In this document: one piece after another, positions 11,839 to 25,000 of the stretch
Numbering within the stretch: the stretch's first letter is position 1
How the letters are laid out: every line of letters starts with the position of its first letter
Assembly (NCBI RefSeq): GCF_037975245.1
Contig: NC_092573.1
Location: forward strand, 26,443,265 to 26,507,264
From: Apostichopus japonicus
Taxonomy: Eukaryota; Echinodermata; Holothuroidea; Aspidochirotida; Stichopodidae
Direction of reading: 5' to 3'
Length of the DNA stretch: 64,000 nucleotides
Position numbers and translations under genes: made by a program
Notes under the pieces: generated by a model
Databases searched by the model: none
What the model saw: only the letters and a program-made list of their open reading frames with translations
What the model was told of the DNA's origin: nothing

Positions 11839-13033
11839 ATGTGACAGATATACACTGCTTTAGTTAAGAGAAGACAATCCTTGCAGACTTGAGTGATAAA
11901 CGCAACAAAACTTTATTCAATCATCTCAAAATGATTCAGATACAGGTAAAACACAAGGAATTTTAAAGAGCTATCAAGGAGAGGATATCAATCCAATAAT
12001 TACAACAGGGAGCTAATCCCTCTACATTAACAATAAACTAAAGAATTCACACTATGTTTAATTGTAAATAGAACAGGTTTTATGGTCTCAGTGGCCACTC
12101 AGAACATGAGTTTTACAAGTTTTCATGTGTAAACAAATCTAAAATACTCCAGTTGTCATTTTGTAGTGTAAGCAGATGTTACTCTATGTTGTATTGATAT
12201 ACTACCATCAATGTCCTACAGTAAAAATGAGTTTTGGGTTTATACTTAATTATTTTCTTCATGCCAAGTTAATGTTTTAATGTGTTTCACATTTATGTTT
12301 GTTTTATGGATTGATTGCTGTTGCTGTGTAGGAAGAAGACCCTTTAATTGAATGTCAAAACTGACAGTATCTATTTCATCTACACTCTAATCAGTTGTAA
12401 TCTCTTGTAAGCTAGGGAGATCTGGTCTGAACAGCACAGCAAGTGAAAGTATCAGACAACAAAGTATGAAGCTAGCAACAAACACCACCCTGTGATTTAT
12501 GTTAGTACCGCAAAGGTCACAACCATAGATTGGCATGTAATCATCAATATGGCATGGATATTCCATAATCAACAAGTAAGACAGAAGTAATCCAGAATTG
12601 GTTCAACTAATAAATCTTATTCCTCCTGCCTTACCAATAAACTTGACCTTCACTAAGTTCACTTCCCAGAATCAATCTTTCCTTAAAAAATAACAAAAGA
12701 AGAAGTGGTACATCTTTGTAATCTGATGTTAAGAAAACTATACATTAGATATGGTACAGTATATGTACTGTACAGAAGTAACCAAAGTACATATTCAAAC
12801 TGCCTGGGTGAGGGGATTAGGGTTAGGAACCCTAACCCTAACTATACAATTAGATATGGTACAGTATATGTACTGTACAGAAGTAACCAAGTAACCAAAG
12901 TACATATTCAAGCTGCCTGTCAACAGTCAAATACAGCATGTTATATTCTTAATGATGGGGGGCTGTTATTATTTCTTCCTTCAGATGACTTGTTGCATGT
13001 TGAATCTCCCCATCTGATCTTCTACGCAGTCCA
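11839..13033. other. RBM8A downstream region (3' UTR or flank), no separate gene certain
   Basis: Downstream of the RBM8A stop. A minus-strand AATAAA at 11912-11917 is a candidate polyadenylation signal. A minus-strand 62-codon frame at 12387-12575 has one hydrophobic stretch (VVFVASFILCCLILSLAVLF) after a CDLCG motif, but no homolog was recognised and its start is not convincing. A ~65-bp duplication (12744-12806 and 12849-12919) flanks a telomere-like inverted repeat. Confidence 0.4.
12817..12841. repeat. Telomere-like inverted repeat
   Basis: TTAGGGTTAGG followed three bases later by CCTAACCCTAA, a perfect 11-bp inverted repeat of the animal telomere hexamer. Confidence 0.85.
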
Positions 13034-13052
13034 TCATCGTCTTCGTCCACCT
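13034..13052 (-). CDS. RBM8A: RBM8A terminal coding exon 6 (short Gly-Arg tail)
   Basis: Acceptor TTCTATAG precedes AGGTGGACGAAGACGATGA. Joined to the GG left over from exon 5 it reads Gly-Gly-Gly-Arg-Arg-Arg-stop. It fits the Arg-rich end of Y14 proteins in position and phase, but 19 nt is little evidence and a different acceptor could be used. Confidence 0.6.
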
Positions 13053-16000
13053 CTATAGAATATAACAAGGTTGAACAACATTAATGCTGTTAATTTGCTA
13101 CATTGTCAGCTAACTGGGACCATCACACTATAATATACCAGACTAGTAAACAGATTACAAATTTCTGACTACCTGCATATACAATTGCACAAAATCTGAA
13201 GTAACTTGATCCATGTCAGTGCACCGATGACATACAAACACAAGGATAACATCTTTTAGGTTTATTTCTGACTCTTTTAATCATATACCACTATAACAAT
13301 CATTATTGATTACAAAATATTTGAGGAGATCAATTTGCCAAGCCCATTATTATGGAGAGCCTAATAAATGACTTTGATGTTGATATTTCCCACAATCTGA
13401 AGTACTGAATTTTCAGCAATATCAAGTACATTAGCCAAAGAGGATCCCATCTTTACAGTGCAGCAATATCAAGTACATTAGCCAAAGAGGATCCCATCTT
13501 AACAGTGCAGCAATATCAAGTACATTAGCCAAAGAGGATCCCACCTTAACAGTGCAGCAATATCAAGTGCATTAGCCAAAGAGGATCCCATCTTTACAGT
13601 GCATCAATATCAAGTACATTAGCCAAAGAGGATCCCATCTTTACAGTGCAGCAATATCAAGTACATTAGCCAAAGAGGATCCCATCTTAACAGTGCAGCA
13701 ATATCAAGTACATTAGCCAAAGAGGATCCCATCTTTACAGTGCATCAATATCAAGTACATTAGCCAAAGAGGATCCCATCTTAACAGTGCATCAATATCA
13801 AGTACATTAGCCAAAGAGGATCCCATCTTAACAGTGCATCAATATCAAGTACATTAGCCAAAGAGGATCCCATCTTTACAGTGCATCAATATCAAGTACA
13901 TTAGCCAAAGAGGATCCCATCTTTACAGTGCAGCAATATCAAGTACATTAGCCAAAGAGGATCCCATCTTAACAGTGCATCAATATCAAGTACATTAGCC
14001 AAAGAGGATCCCATCTTTACAGTGCAGCAATATCAAGTACATTAGCCAAAGAGGATCCCATCTTAACAGTGCAGCAATATCAAGTACATTAGCCAAAGAG
14101 GATCCCATCTTTACAGTGCATCAATATCAAGTACATTAGCCAAAGAGGATCCCATCTTAACAGTGCATCAATATCAAGTACATTAGCCAAAGAGGATCCC
14201 ATCTTAACAGTGCATCAATATCAAGTACATTAGCCAAAGAGGATCCCATCTTTACAGTGCATCAATATCAAGTACATTAGCCAAAGAGGATCCCATCTTT
14301 ACAGTGCATCAATATCAAGTACATTAGCCAAAGAGGATCCCATCTTAACAGTGCATCAATATCAAGTACATTAGCCAAAGAGGATCCCATCTTAACAGTG
14401 CAGCAATATCAAGTACATTAGCCAAAGAGGATCCCATCTTTACAGTGCATCAATATCAAGTACATTAGCCAAAGAGGATCCCATCTTAACAGTGCAGCAA
14501 TATCAAGTGCATTAGCCAAAGAGGATCCCATCTTTACAGTGCATCAATATCAAGTACATTAGCCAAAGAGGATCCCATCTTTACAGTGCAGCAATATCAA
14601 GTGCATTAGCCAAAGAGGATCCCATCTTTACAGTGCAGCAATATCAAGTACATTAGCCAAAGAGGATCCCATCTTAACAGTGCAGCAATATCAAGTACAT
14701 TAGCCAAAGAGGATCCCATCTTTACAGTGCAGCAATATCAAGTACATTAGCCAAAGAGGATCCCATCTTAACAGTGTAGCAATATCAAGTACATTAGCCA
14801 AAGAGGATCCCATCTTTACAGTGCATCAATATCAAGTACATTAGCCAAAGAGGATCCCATCTTTACAGTGCATCAATATCAAGTACATTAGCCAAAGAGG
14901 ATCCCATCTTAACAGTGTAGCAATATCAAGTACATTAGCCAAAGAGGATCCCATCTTTACAGTGCATCAATATCAAGTACATTAGCCAAAGAGGATCCCA
15001 TCTTAACAGTGCATCAATATCAAGTACATTAGCCAAAGAGGATCCCATCTTTACAGTGCATCAATATCAAGTACATTAGCCAAAGAGGATCCCATCTTTA
15101 CAGTGCATACAAAATATGTTGATACAGTATTTAAACAGGGGCAGTTCCGTAAACTAGTAAACCTTTTCACCAAAACTTAAAAAACGTTGAATCATTACAT
15201 ATAGGGTATCAGATGAAAGCTAAAACTCTGAAGTTTCATTATATTTAGCTAATTTTCACAGAACAAATTGTTTTCAGGCAGATTAAGGTGTGTATTAGTC
15301 AACCAAAAAAATCTCAAATTTGCTTCACAAAAATTACCCAAAAACAAAATGCCTATTTTTGCCCGTGTATCTTCAGATGAATAAATATTCTTGGATTTGC
15401 TGAAGTGATATAATATATAAATTCAGTTGACAAACAAATAAAGTTGCAGGGATTTTCAGTTTTCTGAGAATAACTTTTTGTACAAATGTAAATTGTCGTC
15501 CGTCACAGAAAAATCACATTTTTTAAAATTTCATACAGAAGGAGGTACCCAGATTTCAAGACATCTACAATTCAATGCACATTTTGAACACTCAATAACT
15601 ACATAATGTGCCTTTAATCCCTAGGATTTTATTTTTTCAGAAAATGCTGTGACAGACATACGTATTTTTGTACGTCCGTCACGTACGTCCGTCACGCGTA
15701 CGTCCGTCACATTATTTTTGTTTAGATAAACAATGTATTTTAACATGTTTATCACTACAGTACCTCTGAATTTAATAATCAAACCCATTTAGTCATTAAC
15801 ACAGATATTAGGTAGTTTTGCGGTTGCTTCATTAGCATAAATGTAGTGGTATGCAAACATTGCATACTTCAGTGTCAACTAGCATATTTGTGTTATTGGA
15901 ATTAGCACTTGGCAAAATATCAAAGAAATGGCATGGTATTGAACCACATGTTCAGTATGCTATTGTCTACATTGATATAACACTTTCACCTGAAAGCCTT

Positions 16001-19000
16001 GTTCACATTAGAAACAATGAGGTAAATGAATCTGGAGGATTCATGTCAATTGGGTGTGCGCGTACCATGTATGGAGGGTCATGTGATGTGTTCCAGGGTG
16101 GTACTATACTGATATTTCTCTGTAGCAGTTCGAGAACAGTGTTAGTGACTTTGTGAAAGATTGGTCGGTTCGGACATGGGAACTAACGGCATAAGAAGGT
16201 ACTGGTACTTCAGGCCTACGAAATAGTGCTAATATGCTAACGTTCAACCTTATTCTCTTAAATGAAGGCAGGCTTTCTACATAATCTTACTTATTAATAC
16301 AGCTCTAGGGGCAAGCTTTGTCTCATATGGCCTAACGTTATTACTACACGCTATAAGTGAATGTAGAAATGGGAAATGTGGGGAAATGTTTAGTTCAGTG
16401 CAACCACGGAATTCTCCATGGAACAGAGCCTAATGCTGCTCGACGGGAATATTGCTATCACGTTAGGCTACAGGCACGGTTATTGCTAGGTAACGGGTGT
16501 CGTCTGCTGCTCTAAGCACGCAAACACATTTACGTACTAGTTGGGTGAAATCATCATGCGTAATAGGGAGAGTAGTATATTAGTACCCCCCTGGAACACA
16601 TCACATGACCTTCCATACATGGTACGCGCGTACGCGCGTATTTACTGTGTGATAGTTCCTCCAGATTCATTTACCTCGTTGATTAGAAAACACACAGAGG
16701 GGATCCGACCGAATCATATCCCCTGCTCGAGATCAACATCCTAATGTAAATACTATCCTTCTCAGGGTCAGACCGCGACATGTTGGTCCCCTGTTCTGGG
16801 GGGTATCAGTTCCAGAGTGTGAAGACTCGGGGACCAAAGTGACCGGAGATCAAGGCAAACAAACTACATAACACCATGTCTGTTCAACTCACTATTAGGC
16901 AAACTTACCATGGACATATATGGAACTATTAGCTACAAACTATTTGTTTGTGTACAAGATTGTTTCTTGTAGTTCTGCGATTTATTCTTCCCTCTGACCA
17001 TAAGGTTTCCTTTCAATATCCAACACAATATTTTACACTGTGTTCAACTAGTTTTAGTAAATAATAAATCAGTTTTAGAAGATTGTCTGAGAGTCATCAA
17101 GAACTGTTATTGCAATTGTTAGTATTTTGTTACCGCTGTAGTATGCATGTTATAGTTTTGATGTAATTTGTTCTACATTTGCTTTAGGTTCATTACCTTT
17201 TGTGTTGGGTTTCAGGTATCATTATGTGGAAGAACAGTTAATTTTGAACCACATGTGCTCATAGTTTTATGTTGGTGGACAGAGTTACCAGATGGTTCTT
17301 CCTTAACTTCACAGTGTTTGTGTGTATTACTGTACCTTTATACATGTTTCATAGTTGCTATACTAACCAAGGGTGTGCCGCTGTATCTCTGTATCTTGAC
17401 ATGAGATATTTAAGAACTATTGCCAGTTAATGCTCTCATAGCTATTCAGCAGTACTGCTGAATAGCTATTTGTAGTATGCACACCCTAGTTATAACACTG
17501 ACTTCACTTGTTATAACAGTGTTATAACACTGACTTCTTTCTCCCACTTTCACCTCAATATTGAATCAATATACTGTACACTGCATGCAGAAGTTAGTGA
17601 CACTCATCTTTATTAGAAATTTGCCATAAACTTTTTGCATTTGCACTTTTGTGAGAGTAACCATACAAATATTGTAACTTCTTTTTCATTGACTCAGAGT
17701 GGGAAATCAGAGCTGGAGCATGAGTTCAAGTGTGAACACTAAAATAGGAGATTTTGGAAACATATTTGTGGTTAAATTGTCAACACAGGACTAAGAACAG
17801 GGGATCCAATGTGAACACAGCCTAAGAGCTCCTGAAGCAATACAACACAATGTATCACACATCTGAAGTTCTGAATTTCTTGTTTGCTGAAATGTGCTGT
17901 TAAGTCATCCATACAGATGCTTGCAGCATGTATGTATTTTAATATAAAAAAATTGTCAAGTAAATAAACAGGGTGTGAAGAAAAGTGAAAGAAAAATGGT
18001 TTGGTGCTCATACCATTAATAAAGACCCATCATTCTGATCCACTAAAGAACTTCAACTCCCTAGGGGTCTAACATCTGTATTGTTTGAAATGATGCACAC
18101 AAAATTTTAAATGAGCTTACCATTGATGATTTGCATAAAACTTAAAGTAAAATATAGATTTCCAATAGAATAGAAATTTTGTGAGAGGGTAAACCTTCTT
18201 TTTACTATTACTTTTACCTAAGTTGTTCCATTAGCCACAAGTAAATGAGCTGCATTATTGTTTACATCTGTCAACAATGGAAACTCTGGGTAAAGCTCTG
18301 TCACAAATTAAAATTTTAGGGATACCAAGTAGCACTTTTTTTTGTGACGGACGTACATTTACTATATAATTTCACACGTGTACGTCCGTCACAAAAAATT
18401 GTACGTCCGTCACAGAGGAATTTTTGAATATATTGCAGGGAAGTGATATAGGTTTCAACTGCTTGTTTACTGATATGTGTAGTTAAGAGTCTTCTTCATA
18501 ACATGTATAGAAGTTTTAAATTGCATCCCATCCCAATTCACAGAAATTTTCAAAAGAAAATTACGATCTGAAAAAGTCACTTTCTCTGGGTACGTCCGTC
18601 ACAGGGAGGTTTTTTGAGTATTTTTGTAGTTTATTTAGATAGACAAGGAATGAAACTCCATACAAGAATAGTACAAGGTAGATGTTCCATAAAACCCAAA
18701 TGAAAAGTTATCTCCTATATATAGCCATTGAGATATGGATCAACAAACTGTCCGAAATGTACGTCCGACTTTACGGAATTGCCCACAGTTTGATGCAGTC
18801 CTTTGAGGAGACAACATTCAAACTTCATCTCTGATTTTAATTTTACAGTGCATTGCTTGCTTGTGCCCCTAGTTTACTGACACACATTTTCTTATGCCTG
18901 TGTAGCTCTACAGGGTAAACTGAATGATCAAATAGATCATATATAGCTCCTGGCATGAAAAATAATATCTGAGATCAACTGTCATGTAAGACTCCTTCAT

Positions 19001-22000
19001 GTTCAGATAAATCAAGCCACAAGGTTTCCATTAGTAGGTCATCATCCAGACAAAGATATTATATCAACCAACATCATGATATCAAATGACAATACATCAT
19101 CATGTAAATACCAAGGAAAATTAATGTGAGACATTGTCAATTGATGGACAGTTCCTTCTAACCTTCACTGCACCTTTATGTCTAACATAAATAACAGCTT
19201 CCTCCTAGTGGATGACTGTCATAGTGACAGCCACATAAATCAATTAAATGAAGTTGGTGTTGGGAAAGACTCCATGCTGTCTTTCCCAGAATGCCTCTAA
19301 CATTACATGATATACTCTGTTAAGACCTATTGATGTTGTTGAAAGAGAAATGTACAAAGCCTTAATTAAAATACACATCCCTATACTAACAGCAGTTACT
19401 ACACCAACTAACACTATATATTATACACGTTGCTGTCATATCAATAAACATATTCCTTATAACATCTGTTCAGAGCTAGTGGGCCTCTGCATGTGATTAT
19501 GAAGCCTGTAAACATTTAGCTTTTCTCCATCTAGAATGTTAATTGAAAGGGGGGGGGGTGGGGATTGTTGTGTTGGTGTACTATTTGCTTAGCCATAGAT
19601 TCCTTCAGCAGTTGTCACAAGTCTCTAAGGTTGAGTCTATAATCCCAGGGGAACTCAGTGATGGTACCCATTGGCTAACAGGGGAACTCAGTGATCATGG
19701 TACCTATTGGCTAACAGGGGAACTCAGTGATGGTACCCATTGGCTAACAGGGGAACTCAGAGATCATGGTACCCAATGGCTAACAGGGGAACTCAGTGAT
19801 CATGGTACCTATTGGCTAACAGGGGAACTCAGTGATGGTACCCATTGGCTAGCAGGGGAACTCAGAGATCATGGTACCCAATGGCTAACAGGGGAACTCA
19901 GTGATCATGGTATCTATTGGCTAACAGGGGAACTCAGTGATGGTACCCATTGGCTAACAGGGACACTCAGTGATGGTACCCTTTGGCTAACAGGGGAACT
20001 CAGTGATCATGGTACCCATTGGCTAACAGGGGAACTCAGTGATGGTACCCTTTGGCTAACAGGTCACTTCCAGAAATTCTAGAAGAAATGTGCTTCCACC
20101 AACCTGACAGGTGACATCATCAAGACCTTTACAACAAATCATTTCCTTCATTCACAGCTTATTTTGATAATGGAGCTCCCTCTATTGTTTGCATAATTTT
20201 ATGAATTACTCTTGGTGGATGAGCAGTTAGTTTCCTTTGCCATATCTCTATTTCTATTACCTAGAATGTAAATGACTTTGTTTTATGAATCTGTGGAGAA
20301 GAAACAATGGTGCTTGACTTTTGTCAGTTTGAGCAAACAAAAGAAACAGGTGTATGATAAAGGTGTATGATATGTGGGGTGTATGATATATATATATAAG
20401 GTGTATGATATATATATATACAGGCCATAAGAAAACTTAGAATTATATGGTGTGATATAACTTACATCATCACCTTGTCAAGCACTGTAACACTTGGTGT
20501 ACACATGACCTATTGAATCTGTGGTGCTTAAAATCTGATGGACCTTGTCCCATTTTCTTTATCACAAAAGAATCTAAAAAAATGTATGCGGTAGTGGCAG
20601 ACTACAAATGTTTAAGATAGTTTGTTTATTCTTACCCTCCTCTTCTCTTGCCTCTCACGAAGGACCAATCAACACTGATAGATTGTCCTAGGATTTCTGT
20701 TCCATTTAGAGCATCGATTGCTTTCTGAGCCTCCTTGAATGTTTCATACTCTACCAAAGCATATCCCTGAAATAGAAGTCAGTAAAACCTAAACAGTATT
20801 GTACAGTAGAACATAGATACAAAATGGGACTAGAACTTTGTCATCACTAAACAGGTCTGTGGCACATTTCCATGGTCAGATTTCCAGGCTGTGTTCTTAC
20901 CTCTCATTGGCTGTACTTACATGTAGCATTCAGTTCAATCACTTTCTATGGGGGACCTAGCTTTCAGACCATCTGGTTTTAATCCACTTCAGCCAATTTT
21001 GGTCAACTTGTGGAAACAACTGCTGTCAATTTGTTTTGAGAATGGAGATTAAAAGTGTTTGTTGAAACTAAAACACATATCCTTCTCTGTGTCTTCCTTG
21101 ATTTTGTGGTCACAAACATAACTGGAGTCTTGTCCAGAAAGAAATCAAAGGGAGAATACTGCTAGTTATGTATTAGATCACGTAGCATACAAACTTATTA
21201 ATACTATATACTTAGTATATACTTAGTTTGTAGTGGGTCTGCCATTCTACTCACCCTGGTGGCTCTGTACTTATACAGCACTTGTACTTGGGGCATTTGG
21301 AATGTAGTAGAGGTACAAATGAAAGATTTAGTGTTTCCTAGTGTATAGCCTTGTACTCCTAATCACACTTATATCAAGGAGAATTCAATTGTACTAATTC
21401 TCATGCTGCTGGACGCATACTACAAGTCAGTTGGACAATATTATGAACTAAAACTAAAATTATTCCACAAGTGATCGGCAGTACAAAACAATCTGAAAAA
21501 GACAATGATTTTGCGAATAAACCAACCAACACTTTCACCATTTTAACTAATAAGAACAAAACTAATAACTTCTTTGCTTAAGAACCTAGACACCTGATGT
21601 ACAGATGTATTACTTTACCTTGAGGAATCCAGTTCTCCTATCCAAGTTGACATGCATATTTTTTATTTCCCCATATTCACCAAACTTGTCAGTGATGTCC
21701 TCTTCAGAAGCTTCTTCATGAACTCCTGTCACAAACAAAATCCATCCTTCAACAGCTTTTGGAAAAAGAGAGAATTATTAAGGATTATCAATCATTGAGG
21801 TTTCGCTGGCCACACCAACAAAAGGATTATAAACTTGAATAGAAAGTACAGGTACTGTACCACGGCAGGAGTAATTTAGTGTTCCAATTTGGTGTAGTAT
21901 TTTCCAAGGCTGTGAATTTTTCCCTCATGGAATACTATAATTCCTGTTGAGTGAACGCTGTACATATTTACACTTATATAGCAACTTGACCAATTTGAAA

Positions 22001-25000
22001 TGCGATAAAATGGGATATAATTGTTCCCCATATGGCATATGAGAGGAACCAAAACATTCTTATTCAGCATCTTTCCTAAGCACTCTACTGCACAGTTAAA
22101 ATAAAATACATTCCTCACTATTTCTACAGTACAAGTTTTCATTCTGCAAGCCTTACAGTACAAGTAATATACTGTAGTGAATGATGGGCAAGGCCAGTTT
22201 GCATAAACTACTCACATCTTTGTGGGCCACTCTCACTTGTGTCAACTTTCAATGGTTCAAAGTCATCATCAGCTGTCCTGATTCCTCCTTCTAAATGCAG
22301 ACATAAATAAAATCATACTGAACGTGTATGTGTATACTGTACATGCAGTACTATCTGTGTTACTTATGTGGTTAGTACTCAGTATGTGAATAGTAGTTAA
22401 GTAATTTGTTTACAAGTATTCTGTTTCACACCTGAACGTACTTGGATACTAAAGTACTCATACCATGTTCATCACTCAGTGATCAAGCTCAGATGCTAAT
22501 GTAGTCATATTGTTATTGATTTAAAGTATTTGGTACTAGCTCAGGACAAGCACTTAACAAACACTTACATCATAAACTTGTAAGGTAAAACTGACATTAC
22601 AACTTCAAGCTTTCAGTCCTTTTAGCATTCTATGGTGCTACTCTACTGTATAATAGCGCTATGTTCACTTATGTCTCTATTCCAGTACAGTATCATGGAT
22701 AGTGGATAGTGTGGTACTCATAATACAATCAAGTAAGAATGTAAAGATTGGTGCATTCATTAGTTTTGCATTTTTGATGCACTAAGTTACCTATAAAGTA
22801 TGTATTCTTTTGCCACCCTTCTCTCTGTCTATGATCAAAAGAAGTCCTTCAGCTAGTTAATGATATGCATTTATAAATGTGTACAGCCAGACAGTTTGCT
22901 GTGACCTGTTGATGTCAAGACTTCAAACTATAATTCTAAACCTTCTGTGGACTGGCATCAACAATACTCTATTTAAGTAAAATTAGAGGCAACCATGGCC
23001 AGAACTGAATTTTGAAAATGATCCAATAACAGTTTCCCTTTAATTCTTAAAATGTGTTCAAAGAAAATGAAATACTGTACACAAATGAAATAGAAATCCA
23101 CAATTAATCTTACTTTAATACCTGTGTATCAAAACTAGATTTAAAGTAACTTACTGTAGGTTGCCATCATTGTAAATAAGCAGTTGCTCTTCTGATAACA
23201 TACCGACTCCTCGACTGGTGTTATATGCTGTTATTGCACAAATCTATTAATTTTGAGGAAATTGCAATGACACTGCCAGTACAACTAAGATAAGTCCAAT
23301 TGGTACTGTACTTCCAGTATGTATTTCAATGCAAGCAAAACAGTAGAAACACATACTAACATCTCAAAAGTGCAAAATGGACGTTTAACTCAAAGATCTA
23401 AGCCTGAAGGAATTAAAACTGAGTTATGTAGTTTAAAACAAAAGAAGATAATACCAACCTTGACCAAAACCTCTTCCTTTCTTCTTCTTCACATTTTCTT
23501 TTAGCTTTTGAATTCCTTCTGTAAGATAAATTAAATGAAGTTCTTTATACACAGTAGAGGGTTTTTTCAGTCCCTTTCCCAGTAAATTACATTTCAATCA
23601 ACATTGACTCAATAAGTCAAGCTTCAATTACTGCTTTTGGCAATATGTGATGGATAAATTAACACACAAAATGTAGTTCAGAATTTTAGAAAACTATAAG
23701 TGAACCATGGGATCTGAAGAGCTGCAAACAAGTAGGCAAGTTCACAAGCAAACAATTGAGTGCTGTAATACTAATGCATGTTTTATTTAGGATCTTTCAA
23801 TCTGAACGAACATGCTGTGAAATCGTATGTCACAGTCACAGTGAAGCTACACATCTAGGCTGGTACAGACTTCTTTGGCAATAACATGGCAAATAATAGT
23901 GAACTGTGGACTTGTCATATTAGCTCTACAAGCCACATGTAATAACTCATGGATCCATATTAAATACTGCTCTTGAACTTTTATGTCAATTCACTCCAAT
24001 CATACTTCTTTTGTGACTAGACAAAGAGCATTAACTATGTAGGATTATAGATAATGCTTGCGAGGACAAACAATGGACTTCTCACCAGAGCTGCAGAATA
24101 GACTTAACTGCATTAATCCCTGATAAACAGTTTATCGCAATGATCACAATCTTACAATGCTAAACAAAAGGAGGTGAGCTTGATAACTGCAATTATTGCA
24201 ATTATTGCAGTTCACACACCTCAAATGTTTGGTTGCTTTGGAATAGTAGTGTAGCTGAAACATGAATTGCAGTGCATTGTTTGGTCGTCAAATCTAAATG
24301 TTACTGTACTTGCCAGTTGGCGAGTGTATTGGATCCAGTCTCTCATCTTTCACCGGTGGTATATGTCCATATAAGTATTAGCCTAGATATTTTTTTTGGT
24401 ACTTAGTATATAACATGACTGTGCACATTTCAGAATGTCAATGCCTCTTTGCCAAACTTTCTTCAAGAAGCATTATTGAATGGACAATTATATTCCCCCC
24501 CCCCCCAAAATTAATATGCATGAAACTGTGTGCTTGCAATCTATTTTGAAAAGTACAAGCCTATCCCTCCCATGACTTTGTTGTAGGGATGCACCGGATC
24601 CAAATTTTTGGATCCGGCTGGAACCGGATTTTGCCGGACAGTACATGAAATCCGGCCGGACCGGATTTTTTCATTACACAAAAGAAAATCATTAATAAGA
24701 AGTAGAAGTATGAAACAAGTAGCAAATCTTTGGTGAGGTATACGCATATTATAGAGAAGGTGAAATTAAGACCCCATTTATGAGATTAAATATAAATTAA
24801 ACATGTTATGTTAAATCTAATTTTTCTTTACTTTGAATGTTTTTATTAATTTTTGGAAATAGTTTATATTGATTTAAGTTAATACCAACACCTTTTCAAG
24901 GAATAATTCAGGCCAGATTTTGAAAAAGATCCAGCCGGATTTTGAAAAATATCCGGCCGGAACCGGAACCGGATAATTGCTCACTATCCGGGCCGGATAT

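Larger units (their letters stand above)
15135..18788. mobile_element. TIR DNA transposon with subterminal GTACGTCCGTCAC repeats
   Basis: The ends are GGGCAGTTCCGTAAA (15139-15153) and TTTACGGAATTGCCC (18770-18784), matching as inverted repeats at 14 of 15 bases. They are flanked by the direct repeat ACAG (15135-15138 and 18785-18788), a candidate 4-bp target duplication. The element is 3646 bp. Both subterminal zones carry the 13-mer GTACGTCCGTCAC: plus orientation at 15670, 15683, 15698, 18380, 18401 and 18590, and reversed at 18344, with partial copies near 15497 and 18759. Such clusters are typical transposase-binding arrays. No transposase was recognised (the longest frame is 101 codons at 15851-16156), so it is probably non-autonomous or decayed. 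Superfamily not assigned. Confidence 0.75.

Noticed and set aside
12387-12575. Minus-strand 62-codon frame with a membrane-like segment
   Set aside because: No ATG at its beginning (first ATG is internal), no homolog or splice site recognised; lies in the probable RBM8A 3' UTR or flank. Mentioned in the region note only.
13414-15105. CRISPR array
   Set aside because: Contiguous repeats without spacers in a eukaryotic intron.
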